Shown piece by piece: positions 1 through 6,903 of a stretch of DNA of 16,449 nucleotides. Position 1 is the first letter of the stretch, and every line of letters begins with the position of its first letter. Under the pieces are notes generated by a model, which made no database searches, was not told where the DNA came from, and saw only the letters and a program-made list of their open reading frames with translations. Origin of the DNA: Streptococcus sp. A12 (GTDB taxonomy: Bacteria; Bacillota; Bacilli; Lactobacillales; Streptococcaceae); assembly GCF_905372335.1 (NCBI RefSeq), contig NZ_CAJPOU010000032.1, forward strand, positions 1 through 16,449, written 5' to 3'. Position numbers and translations under genes: made by a program.

Positions 1-737
1 GCTTCAAAGTGACGAATCAAACGATCTACAGGATGCTCAAATCCAACCTTTAATACCCCCAATTTCTCTCCACGGTTTAAGGCCAGGGTTCGGTAGCCCT
101 GCATATTTGCAATCTTCTCAGAAAAACAATAATAGATTTGGAAGACTTGCTTCTCGTCTTTGCTTTCATCCTTGAGACTAGAGGTGATTAAAGAGTGTTT
201 GCGAATCTCCTGGTAGGTAAGGTTGCGCAATTGTGGGTCTTCTGCAATGGCTTCGACCAAGATATCGATAGCACCAGAGATTGCATCCTTTACAGTTGGA
301 AATCCTTCAGATAGGAATTCTTCTGCTGCTGTTTCTAAGTCCTTTTGATCTTGCAGAATCATCCGAGCAAGTGGGAAAAGTCCTGCCTCACGCGCAATGG
401 TTGCCTTGGTCCGGCGTTTTTCCTTGTAGGGAAGATACAATTCTTCCACATCCGCCAATTTTTCAGCTTGCTCAATCGCTTCTTTTAAGGTTGGGGTCAA
501 TTTCCCAAGCTCTTCAATCTTAGCGAGAACAGTTTCTTTCCGATCGGCTAAGGCTGTTAAAGACTTGTCCATGTCGATAATAGCTTTAATGGCTACTTCA
601 TCTAAATTACCCGTAGCATCTTTTCGATACCGAGCGATAAAGGGGATGGTGGATCCCTCTGCTGTCAAGGTCAAAACAGTATCAATTTGTTTGAGACTGA
701 CGCCCAATTCTTGGGCTATTTTTTCATATTTTTCCAT
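1..737 (-). CDS. tex: Tex family S1 RNA-binding transcription accessory protein, N-terminal part (cut by window edge)
   Basis: Reading the minus strand from the ATG at 737 gives about 245 open residues that run off the left edge, so the C-terminal part, including the S1 RNA-binding domain of this roughly 700-residue family, is outside the window. The N-terminus carries the typical Tex start: a short helix (MEKYEKIAQELGVSLKQI), then the conserved IPFIARYRKDATGNLDE block at residues 31-47, and later the ELYLPYKEKRRTKATIAR stretch. Tex proteins are cytoplasmic nucleic-acid-binding proteins linked to transcription and to toxin or virulence gene expression in several bacteria; the exact role in streptococci is unclear. 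The start is supported by alignment of the conserved N-terminus from memory. There is no good Shine-Dalgarno: the bases just before the ATG are AGAAGCT, and a promoter -10 box ends only seven bases upstream. The gene is divergent from the permease unit. Confidence 0.93.
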   Translation of the reverse strand, partial: MEKYEKIAQELGVSLKQIDTVLTLTAEGSTIPFIARYRKDATGNLDEVAIKAIIDMDKSLTALADRKETVLAKIEELGKLTPTLKEAIEQAEKLADVEELYLPYKEKRRTKATIAREAGLFPLARMILQDQKDLETAAEEFLSEGFPTVKDAISGAIDILVEAIAEDPQLRNLTYQEIRKHSLITSSLKDESKDEKQVFQIYYCFSEKIANMQGYRTLALNRGEKLGVLKVGFEHPVDRLIRHFE

Positions 738-744
738 AGCTTCT

Positions 745-753
745 ATTATACCA
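745..753 (-). promoter_or_regulatory. Extended -10 promoter of tex, very close to the start codon
   Basis: The minus strand reads TGGTATAAT, a perfect extended -10 element. Its last base lies seven bases before the tex ATG, so transcription would be expected to begin at or within a base or two of the A of the start codon. No consensus -35 is seen at 17-bp spacing (GCAGTA), which is common for extended -10 promoters. The placement implies a leaderless or nearly leaderless mRNA unless another promoter further upstream is used. Confidence 0.6.
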
Positions 754-768
754 TAGAAGGCCTTCTAT
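753..768. promoter_or_regulatory. Perfect 16-bp palindrome over the tex promoter spacer (possible operator)
   Basis: ATAGAAGGCCTTCTAT is a perfect inverted repeat with no central gap, lying immediately upstream of, and sharing one base with, the tex extended -10 element. It has no U-tract after it on either strand that would make a convincing terminator. The position in the -35/-10 spacer is what one expects for a repressor operator, but I do not recognise the motif as the site of a known regulator. Confidence 0.4.
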
Positions 769-821
769 ACTGCTTTTTCATCTTACTTTTGGACTTGATT
801 TTCCCCTCTTTTTTGAGAATT

Positions 822-830
822 TGATATAAT
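822..830 (+). promoter_or_regulatory. Extended -10 promoter of the permease unit
   Basis: TGATATAAT forms an extended -10 element. No good -35 hexamer lies 16-18 bp upstream. Predicted transcription starts near 837, giving a leader of about 20 bases containing the strong ribosome site AAAGGAGA at 843-850, six bases before the ATG at 857. Confidence 0.65.
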
Positions 831-856
831 GAGAAAAAAAGAAAAGGAGACCTATC

Positions 857-1003
857 ATGGCGATTAAATTTTCAAAAACAGATGATTTAGACAAACTCTT
901 TGAGGAATTTGCTGTCTTCCCAGATCCCCCTCAAGTCACTTTACCAGATGACAAGAAGAATGAAACAACAGGGGAAAAAGTGCGGAAGGATTCAAACAAA
1001 TGA
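857..1003 (+). CDS. Small hypothetical protein, 48 residues, first gene of the permease unit
   Basis: I do not recognise this protein. The ORF begins at an ATG preceded by a near-perfect Shine-Dalgarno (AAAGGAGA, 843-850) with ideal spacing and a good promoter just upstream. Its TGA overlaps the ATG of the permease gene in an ATGA arrangement, so translation is probably coupled. The product starts MAIKFSKTDDLDKLFEEF, likely a short amphipathic acidic helix, followed by a proline-containing stretch (FPDPP, residues 22-26) and a charged, probably disordered tail rich in Lys, Asp and Glu. It has no Cys or His, no signal peptide and no membrane segment, so it is expected to be cytoplasmic. The strong expression signals make it a real gene. 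A role as a regulator or accessory subunit of the adjacent permease is inference from position only. Confidence 0.8.
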   Translation: MAIKFSKTDDLDKLFEEFAVFPDPPQVTLPDDKKNETTGEKVRKDSNK

Positions 1004-1905
1004 GTTTCTTCCAACAGTTGCCAACCAGTGTCCTTCAGGCTGGAGCGATTTTTCTTTCGATTATGATTGAAGCCCTTCCCTTTGTTTTGATTGGAAGTAT
1101 CATTTCAGGGGCGATTGATGTCTACATCACCCCTGAAAAAGTCTACCGAGCCCTTCCCAAAAATAAATGGGGGAGAATTCTATTTGGGACCTTGATTGGC
1201 TTTATTTTCCCTTCCTGTGAGTGTGGTATCCTCCCCATTATCAATCGCTTTTTAGAGAAGAAGGTGCCTAGCTATACAGCTGTGCCCTTTCTAGTGACAG
1301 CCCCGGTTATTAATCCCATTGTCCTCTTTGCCACTTATTCTGCCTTTGGCAATTCTATTCAAATGGCTCTCTTACGAGCGATCGGCTCTATCCTGGTAGC
1401 GACTGTTCTTGGGATTTTCCTAGGATTTTTCCAAACAGCTTCTATTCAACGGGCCAACCGCAAGGAAGTCCATCTTCATGACTTTTCAAAACTATCTGCC
1501 GGTCAACGCTTCTTCCAAGTGTTCGTGCAGGCCATTGATGAGTTTTTCGACACTGGACGCTATCTGGTCTTCGGTTGTTTATTTGCCAGTGTGGTTCAGG
1601 TTTATGTGCCAACTCGCGTGCTGACTTCTATTTCAGCGACGCCACTCCTAGCCATACTCCTCCTTATGCTTCTCTCCTTCCTCCTCTCCTTGTGTAGTGA
1701 GGCGGACGCCTTTATCGGCTCCTCCCTTCTCTCGAGTTTTGGCTTAGCTCCCGTTTTAGCCTTTCTGGTTATCGGACCTATGCTAGACGTCAAGAACCTC
1801 TTGATGATGAAGAATTATCTGACCAATCGCTTTATTGTCCAATTCATTAGCATCGTCAGCCTCGTTGTCTTGGTTTATGCTTGGTTTGTGGGGGTGGTCC
1901 TATGA
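1000..1905 (+). CDS. Permease of the ArsP_1/DUF318 (UPF0718, YcgR-like) family
   Basis: A 301-residue integral membrane protein with about eight hydrophobic segments in two halves separated by a hydrophilic loop (about residues 147-180). The first half contains the family hallmark FPSCECGILPI at residues 70-80 with the C73-x-C75 pair, followed by the conserved VTAPVINPIVLF at 99-110. The second half carries LCSEADAFIGSSL (231-243, Cys232) and IGPMLDVKNLLMMK (258-271). This pattern fits the COG0701 permeases; the family includes ArsP, which exports trivalent organoarsenicals, but the substrate of the paired YcgR-type branch is not established and should not be assumed to be arsenic. The ATG overlaps the stop of the 48-residue gene, and its own TGA overlaps the ATG of the next gene. 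The close pairing with a TIGR03943 protein supports the YcgR-type assignment. Confidence 0.88.
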   Translation: MSFFQQLPTSVLQAGAIFLSIMIEALPFVLIGSIISGAIDVYITPEKVYRALPKNKWGRILFGTLIGFIFPSCECGILPIINRFLEKKVPSYTAVPFLVTAPVINPIVLFATYSAFGNSIQMALLRAIGSILVATVLGIFLGFFQTASIQRANRKEVHLHDFSKLSAGQRFFQVFVQAIDEFFDTGRYLVFGCLFASVVQVYVPTRVLTSISATPLLAILLLMLLSFLLSLCSEADAFIGSSLLSSFGLAPVLAFLVIGPMLDVKNLLMMKNYLTNRFIVQFISIVSLVVLVYAWFVGVVL

Positions 1906-2717
1906 TTCGATTTCTCATTTTAGCAGGCTATTTCGAAATTACTATGTATTTGCAGCTTTCTGGTAAGCTCAACCAATACATCAATATGCACTATTCCTAT
2001 TTAGCCTATATCTCTATGATTCTTTCCTTCCTCTTGGCTGTCGTCCAGCTCTATATTTGGATGAAGAATCTGCCCGTTCATAGTCACCTCACCAGTAAAA
2101 AAGCCAAAGTCATGAGTATTCTTCTGCTCCTGATTCCCTTGATTGTAGGGATCGGCTTCCCGACAGTGACCTTGGATTCCCAAACGGTTTCAGCCAAGGG
2201 CTATCATTTTCCCATCGCGGCTGGCTCTTCCAAAGATATTCAAAATGATGAGGGCACAACCAACCAATACCTCAAGCCAGATACTAGCAGTTATTTTACC
2301 AAATCTGCTTATGAATCCGAGATGAGGACTGCAGCCAAGAAGTACCTCAAGCAAGATCATATCCAGATCACGACAGAAAACTATATGGAAGTCATGGAAG
2401 TGATCTACGACTATCCAGATGAATTTGCTGGAAAAACCTTTACCCTAACCGGCTTCATTTATAAGGATCCCCAGGATCCGGGCAGTCAGTTCCTTTTCCG
2501 TTTTGGAATTATCCACTGTATCGCTGATTCAGGAGTCTATGGTTTGTTAACCAAAGGAGCCTCCCAAACCTATGACGACAATACCTGGGTCCAGGCTACT
2601 GGAACTCTCAAGATCCAATACCATAAACAACTAGGCCAAACCCTTCCTATCCTAGAAATAAAGGAAGCCCACTCAGTAGAAAAACCAACAAATCCTTATG
2701 TCTATCGGGTCTTCTAA
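1902..2717 (+). CDS. TIGR03943/DUF1980 (YcgQ-like) putative permease partner protein
   Basis: A 271-residue protein with an N-terminal membrane region: a hydrophobic start (MIRFLILAGYFEITMYLQL), a segment at about 32-53 and another at about 69-90. A soluble C-terminal domain of about 180 residues follows. The soluble part contains the family pattern of a beta-rich domain, with FTLTGFIYKDP (180-190) and FRFGIIHCIADSG (199-211). At the last site many relatives, as I remember them, have two adjacent Cys, whereas here it is His205-Cys206. Members of COG3689 almost always sit next to a DUF318 permease and probably form a complex with it; substrate unknown. I chose the ATG at 1902 rather than the in-frame GTG at 1881. 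It overlaps the permease stop as ATGA, has a GGGGGTGG ribosome site at 1890-1897, and removes an implausible seven-residue tail. The gene ends before an intrinsic terminator. Confidence 0.85.
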   Translation: MIRFLILAGYFEITMYLQLSGKLNQYINMHYSYLAYISMILSFLLAVVQLYIWMKNLPVHSHLTSKKAKVMSILLLLIPLIVGIGFPTVTLDSQTVSAKGYHFPIAAGSSKDIQNDEGTTNQYLKPDTSSYFTKSAYESEMRTAAKKYLKQDHIQITTENYMEVMEVIYDYPDEFAGKTFTLTGFIYKDPQDPGSQFLFRFGIIHCIADSGVYGLLTKGASQTYDDNTWVQATGTLKIQYHKQLGQTLPILEIKEAHSVEKPTNPYVYRVF

Positions 2718-2736
2718 AGTCCGTTAAACATCTCTC

Positions 2737-2765
2737 GGTTGTGACCTTTCGGTCCAACCTTTTTT
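2737..2765 (+). terminator. Intrinsic terminator of the permease unit
   Basis: GGTTGTGACC and GGTCCAACC pair around a TTTC loop, with one bulged T, and are followed by six T. It lies about 20 bases after the stop of the TIGR03943 gene and separates it from zwf. Confidence 0.85.
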
Positions 2766-2840
2766 AGTGGCTTCTTCCACGTTCATTCTCTTTTAAAGTC
2801 TGAATCCTTTTACTTTCAAAGAGAAATTTTCTGAATTTTA

Positions 2841-2849
2841 TGGTAGAAT
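2841..2849 (+). promoter_or_regulatory. Extended -10 promoter of zwf
   Basis: TGGTAGAAT is an extended -10 element with one mismatch to TATAAT. It lies downstream of the terminator at 2737-2765 and about 33 bases before the zwf start, giving a leader of about 25 bases. No convincing -35 box is present. Confidence 0.55.
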
Positions 2850-2881
2850 ATGGTTTATCAAGTTAGAAAATAGGTATGAAC

Positions 2882-4348
2882 ATGTCCTCAAAAGTAATTG
2901 TAACCATTTTCGGGGCCAGTGGTGATTTAGCTCAACGCAAACTCTACCCTTCCCTTTTTAGACTCTATAAAGCTGGAAATCTTTCCGAGCATTTTGCAGT
3001 GATTGGAACTGCTCGTCGACCTTGGAGCAAAGAATACTTTGAATCCGTTGTCGTTGAATCCATTTCGGATTTAGCAGACAGTCCTGAACAGGCGCAAGAA
3101 TTTGCCAGCCATTTTTACTACCAAAGCCACGATGTCAATGATACGGAGCACTACATCAAGCTTCGTGAACTTCAAAATCAGCTCAACGATACCTACCAAG
3201 CTGAACATAATAAACTCTTCTTCCTATCCATGGCACCTCAATTCTTTGGTACGATTGCCAAACATTTGAAATCTGAAGGCATTGTGGATGGAAAAGGCTT
3301 TGAACGTTTGATTGTTGAAAAACCATTTGGAACGGATTTAGAAACAGCTAGTCAGCTCAACAAAGAACTGGAAGAAACCTTTGAGGAAGAGCAAATTTTC
3401 CGGATTGACCATTATCTTGGTAAAGAAATGATCCAGTCCATCTTTGCCCTCCGCTTTGCCAACCTAATCTTTGAAAACATCTGGAACCGTGACTATATCG
3501 ACAATGTTCAAATCACTTTTGCAGAACGACTAGGAGTCGAAGAACGTGGTGGCTACTATGATGAATCTGGTGCCCTCCGCGACATGGTCCAAAACCATAC
3601 CCTTCAACTGCTTTCTCTCTTAGCTATGGACAAACCAGCTTCCTTCACCAAGGAAGACATCCGTAAAGAGAAGGTGAAAGTCTTTGAACAATTGGTCAAC
3701 CCATCTGATGAAGAATTAAAGAAACTATTTATCAGAGGTCAATACCGTTCTGGAAAAATTCAAGGGAAAAAGGACATCTCTTACCGTAGTGAACCAAATG
3801 TCAACCCTGAATCCATGACCGAGACTTTTGCCTCTGGAGCCTTCTTTGTGGATAGCGATCGCTTCCGTGGAGTACCTTTCTTCTTCCGTACAGGAAAACG
3901 TCTGACCAAAAAGGGTACCCATGTGAATGTCGTCTTCAAACAAATGGACTCTATTTTTGGTCAGGAAATTGCACCAAATGTGCTCACCATCTACATTCAA
4001 CCAAATGAAGGTTTCTCTCTCAGTGTCAACGGAAAAGAAGTTGGCGAGCAGTTCCAGATTGCTCCCATTTCCTTCGACTATGTAACAGAAGCTACCGCAA
4101 CCGGTGCATCTCCAGAGCCTTACGAAAAGTTGATCTATGATGTCTTGAACAATGACTCAACCAACTTTAGTCATTGGAACGAAGTTAGAGCCTCTTGGAA
4201 CTTAATTGACCGAATCGAACACATGTGGGCTGAAAATCAAGTCCCTCTTCATGAATATAAATCTGGAACCATGGGACCTCAAGCTTCCTTTGACCTCTTG
4301 AAGGATTACAATGCGGAATGGGTCTGGCAACCAGCAATTGAAGAATAA
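2882..4348 (+). CDS. zwf: Glucose-6-phosphate 1-dehydrogenase
   Basis: Catalyses NADP-dependent oxidation of glucose-6-phosphate to 6-phosphogluconolactone, the first step of the oxidative pentose phosphate pathway, in the cytoplasm. The 488-residue product has the usual family length. It shows the N-terminal nucleotide-binding motif GASGDLAQRKL (residues 11-21), EKPFG (146-150), and the family signature RIDHYLGKE (174-182) with the substrate-binding His and Lys. NHTLQLL supplies the second conserved His expected of the catalytic pair. An in-frame ATG six bases earlier (2876) gives a 490-residue version. I prefer 2882 because TAGG (2871-2874) is seven bases from it but only one base from the first ATG, and MSSKVIVTIFGASGDLA matches the streptococcal proteins I remember. 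It is a single-gene unit, convergent with ftsY and sharing its terminator. No catabolite-repression site was recognised upstream. Confidence 0.96.
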   Translation: MSSKVIVTIFGASGDLAQRKLYPSLFRLYKAGNLSEHFAVIGTARRPWSKEYFESVVVESISDLADSPEQAQEFASHFYYQSHDVNDTEHYIKLRELQNQLNDTYQAEHNKLFFLSMAPQFFGTIAKHLKSEGIVDGKGFERLIVEKPFGTDLETASQLNKELEETFEEEQIFRIDHYLGKEMIQSIFALRFANLIFENIWNRDYIDNVQITFAERLGVEERGGYYDESGALRDMVQNHTLQLLSLLAMDKPASFTKEDIRKEKVKVFEQLVNPSDEELKKLFIRGQYRSGKIQGKKDISYRSEPNVNPESMTETFASGAFFVDSDRFRGVPFFFRTGKRLTKKGTHVNVVFKQMDSIFGQEIAPNVLTIYIQPNEGFSLSVNGKEVGEQFQIAPISFDYVTEATATGASPEPYEKLIYDVLNNDSTNFSHWNEVRASWNLIDRIEHMWAENQVPLHEYKSGTMGPQASFDLLKDYNAEWVWQPAIEE

Positions 4349-4376
4349 ATTGTCCGACTGACTAAAAGTGCAACTT

Positions 4377-4409
4377 AAAAACTCATCTCTTTCTAGAGAT
4401 GAGTTTTTT
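4377..4409. terminator. Bidirectional intrinsic terminator between zwf and ftsY
   Basis: A perfect ten-pair stem (ACTCATCTCT at 4381-4390, AGAGATGAGT at 4395-4404) around a TTCT loop is flanked by an A-run on the left and a T-run on the right, which also extend the stem. It therefore serves zwf on the plus strand and ftsY on the minus strand. The ftsY stop codon is only a few bases away. Confidence 0.92.
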
Positions 4410-4411
4410 GC

Positions 4412-6082
4412 TTATATCAAGCCTTCTAACAAGCCACGCATAAAGTTTTCAGAATTAAATTCACCGATATCATCGATTTTTTCACCAAAACCAATTAATT
4501 TCACTGGAATATCCAATTCTTCTCGAATCGCAAGAACCACTCCTCCTCGAGCTGTTCCATCAATCTTAGTAAGGACGATTCCAGTAATCGGCGTGATCTT
4601 AGAGAATTCCTTGGCTTGAACCAGGGCATTTTGTCCTGTAGACGCATCCAAGGCCAAGAAGGTTTCATGAGGGGCTGTAGGATCCACGCGCTTGATAATG
4701 CGACCGATTTTTTCTAATTCAGCCATCAGATTGTCTTTATTCTGAAGGCGACCAGCCGTATCAATCATCAAAACATCGACTTGTTCTGCCACTGCTCGTT
4801 CCATCCCATCAAAGACCACACTTGCAGGATCTGATTTTTCAGGACCTGTGACAACGGGCACATCCACACGACGTCCCCATTCAGCCAATTGAGCAACAGC
4901 TCCTGCCCGGAAGGTATCTGCTGCGACTAGCATCACTTTTTTCCCTTCCTTCTTGTACTTATGAGCTAGTTTTCCGATAGAAGTGGTTTTCCCAACGCCA
5001 TTCACTCCGACGAAGAGCATGACGGTCAAGCCGTCCTTGAAGTTGATTTGCTCATTATATTGGCCATCTTTTTCGTAGAGATCCACCAATTTTTCAATGA
5101 TCACGCGACGCAAGGCATCCGGCTTTTTGGCATTTTCCAAGCGTGCTTCATAGCGGAGCTCTTCTGTCAGATTCGAAGCGACTTGGACTCCGACGTCACT
5201 CATGATCAAGAGTTCTTCTAAGTCTTCAAAGAATTCTTCATCGACAGAACGGAAGTTAGCAAAGAATGCATTTAGGGCAGCACCAAAGCCAGTCCGAGTT
5301 TTCTTCAAGCTTCGATTGTATTTTTCTTGAACCGTTTCTGTTGGTTGAGCAAGCTCTGGCTCACTTGTCGTTTCTTCTACTAAAGACTCTTCTTCAACTT
5401 CTTCTGAAACTTCAGGTTCACTAGTAGGTTCCTCTACTGGGAATTCTGCTTCAAGCTCTTCTGTATCTTCAGGTTCGCTAGTTGTTTCTTCTACTGGAGT
5501 GTCTTCTTCAAACTCTCCTGTTTCTTCTTCTGAACTTTCAGTAGTTGCTTCTTCAATTACTTCCTCGGGTTCTTTGGAAAGATTTGAAGTCTCATCTTCT
5601 GTTTCATTCTTTGCAAGAACTTCCTCTACAAGGGCATCTTGAGCTAGATCTGATGAAGAATTCAGAGGCTCTTCTTCAAGATTCTCTTCTTGTAACGTTT
5701 CTACTTCTATAGTCTGTTCTTCAGGAACAGGAGCAGGTTCGGTTACTTCCTCAGGAGAGGTATCCTGCTCTAGTTGGGAAGAGCCCTCTTCCTCGATAGC
5801 TGTTTCCTGATTTACAGGCTCTTCTGAAGAAACTTCTTCTTCAAAAGATGCTGTCGACTCTTGCGATGATCGTGCTGATTCGGCAGCCATTCGCTCTTTT
5901 AATTCTGCATAGTAGGCTTCCATTGCCGAAATCTTTGCTTCATCACTTTGTGAAGCCTTTTGTGATACCGGTGCAGCTGGGGAACTTACTTTCTCAGGGC
6001 TTTCCACAAGCTCTTCTGTAAGATCCTGAACTTGTGGTTTTGTTTCTTCTTTTCTTCCAAATAGTCGGTCAAATAATCCCAT
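4412..6082 (-). CDS. ftsY: Signal recognition particle receptor FtsY with long acidic N-terminal extension
   Basis: FtsY is the membrane-associated receptor GTPase that docks the SRP (Ffh plus RNA) with nascent membrane proteins at the translocon. The 556-residue product begins MGLFDRLFGRK, an amphipathic membrane-targeting helix. Then comes a long low-complexity region rich in Glu up to about residue 252, and the NG domain from about 255 to the end. The NG domain shows the N-domain helices, the P-loop GVNGVGKTT (359-367), DTFRAGA (389-395), DTAGR (441-445), TKID (505-508) and GFGE (531-534), all intact. In residues 81-250 I count 61 Glu, 6 Asp and only 2 Lys. A 19-residue unit repeats at residues 196, 215 and 234. 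The acidic region makes this protein longer than most FtsY. It is the last gene of the rnc-smc unit: its ATG overlaps the preceding stop by one base (TAATG) and GGAGG lies just upstream. Confidence 0.97.
   Translation of the reverse strand: MGLFDRLFGRKEETKPQVQDLTEELVESPEKVSSPAAPVSQKASQSDEAKISAMEAYYAELKERMAAESARSSQESTASFEEEVSSEEPVNQETAIEEEGSSQLEQDTSPEEVTEPAPVPEEQTIEVETLQEENLEEEPLNSSSDLAQDALVEEVLAKNETEDETSNLSKEPEEVIEEATTESSEEETGEFEEDTPVEETTSEPEDTEELEAEFPVEEPTSEPEVSEEVEEESLVEETTSEPELAQPTETVQEKYNRSLKKTRTGFGAALNAFFANFRSVDEEFFEDLEELLIMSDVGVQVASNLTEELRYEARLENAKKPDALRRVIIEKLVDLYEKDGQYNEQINFKDGLTVMLFVGVNGVGKTTSIGKLAHKYKKEGKKVMLVAADTFRAGAVAQLAEWGRRVDVPVVTGPEKSDPASVVFDGMERAVAEQVDVLMIDTAGRLQNKDNLMAELEKIGRIIKRVDPTAPHETFLALDASTGQNALVQAKEFSKITPITGIVLTKIDGTARGGVVLAIREELDIPVKLIGFGEKIDDIGEFNSENFMRGLLEGLI
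5351..5521 (-). repeat. 57-bp imperfect tandem repeats inside ftsY
   Basis: About three in-frame copies of a 57-bp unit encode a 19-residue acidic period. The core VEETTSEPE-like element recurs at residues 196-205, 215-224 and 234-243 of FtsY, and the matching plus-strand phrases recur at the same 57-base step (for example, CAGGTTCACTAG and CAGGTTCGCTAG). The copies differ at several bases. The in-frame unit length means copy-number change would not disrupt the reading frame. Confidence 0.75.
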
Positions 6083-6903
6083 TATTGACCCTCCTTCAAT
6101 ACATATTCTTCAATAGCTCTTCCGACTGCATCTTCATCATTGGTATAGTCTGAGACTAGAGTGGCAATCTCCTTCACCTCATCCACCGCATTGGCCATGG
6201 CGATTCCTAGTCCTGCCCATTTTAACATGCTGGCATCGTTGGCTTCATCTCCAAACGCCATGACTTGGCTAGAATCGATTCCTAAATACTCCACCAAAGC
6301 TTCCAAGCCTCGATCCTTTTGCACTCCTCTGGGGCACCATTCCAAGAGCATGTCTCTGGATTTAAAAATCTCAAAACGCTCCCTTAATTCAGGAGAAATC
6401 TTTGGAATAGCGCCATCCAAATAGTCCTGTTGAAAGGCTGTTACACACTTATTGTAGGAAATCTGACTGGACAAATCTTCAATAGAAACGGGAATAAAGT
6501 TCAAGTAAGGATTATAGAGAGGGTAAAGAGATTCTTGATCAGATACAAGTGTATAAACAACCCCTTCGCTGATGGCATCTAGGGGCAAACCAAGGGCCTC
6601 TGTCTCCTCATAAATGCGGACGACATCATCACGAGAGAAAACTGTCTTCGCAATAATCTCCCCTGTATTCTTTTGTACCAAGCCCCCATTAAACGTAATG
6701 GTGTATTCATCTGACAAGCCGGCAGTCCCAATCTCTTGAAGCAGAAAATCCATAGCCTTGAGGGGACGACCCGTCGTCAAAACTACCTTGACCCCTTTTT
6801 CTTGAGCTGCACGAATGGCAGCTAAGTTCCGAGGGGAGATTTTCTTCTCTGAATTTAAGAGAGTACCGTCCAAGTCTAGTGCGATAACCTTAATCTGACT
6901 CAT
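6082..6903 (-). CDS. Cof-type HAD-superfamily phosphatase
   Basis: A 273-residue cytoplasmic HAD hydrolase of the Cof/type IIB class. Visible motifs are DLDGT with nucleophile Asp10 and Asp12 (motif I), TTGR at 43-46 (motif II), Lys196 in the GVQKDRGL segment (motif III) and GDEANDASM from residue 218 with Asp219 and Asp223 (motif IV). The segment between motifs II and III is the substrate-selecting cap. Enzymes of this family dephosphorylate small molecules such as sugar phosphates or nucleotide cofactors; the substrate of this one cannot be read from sequence. Its ATG overlaps the stop of the upstream HAD gene by four bases with GGAGG seven bases before it, and its stop overlaps the ftsY start. 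It is therefore translated with its neighbours, although a functional link to SRP or Smc is not evident. Confidence 0.9.
   Translation of the reverse strand: MSQIKVIALDLDGTLLNSEKKISPRNLAAIRAAQEKGVKVVLTTGRPLKAMDFLLQEIGTAGLSDEYTITFNGGLVQKNTGEIIAKTVFSRDDVVRIYEETEALGLPLDAISEGVVYTLVSDQESLYPLYNPYLNFIPVSIEDLSSQISYNKCVTAFQQDYLDGAIPKISPELRERFEIFKSRDMLLEWCPRGVQKDRGLEALVEYLGIDSSQVMAFGDEANDASMLKWAGLGIAMANAVDEVKEIATLVSDYTNDEDAVGRAIEEYVLKEGQ

Noticed and set aside
281..756. Plus-strand ORFs opposite tex
   Set aside because: Both are antisense to a well-supported tex frame, have no ribosome site and give compositionally odd products.
1881..1901. GTG at 1881 as start of the TIGR03943 gene
   Set aside because: It lies inside the permease and adds MVCGGGP, encoded by what is better read as the ribosome-binding region of the ATG at 1902.
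2876..2881. ATG at 2876 as start of zwf
   Set aside because: The ribosome-site-like TAGG ends only one base before it, and the ATG at 2882 fits both spacing and family N-terminus. This is a two-residue difference and does not change the product.
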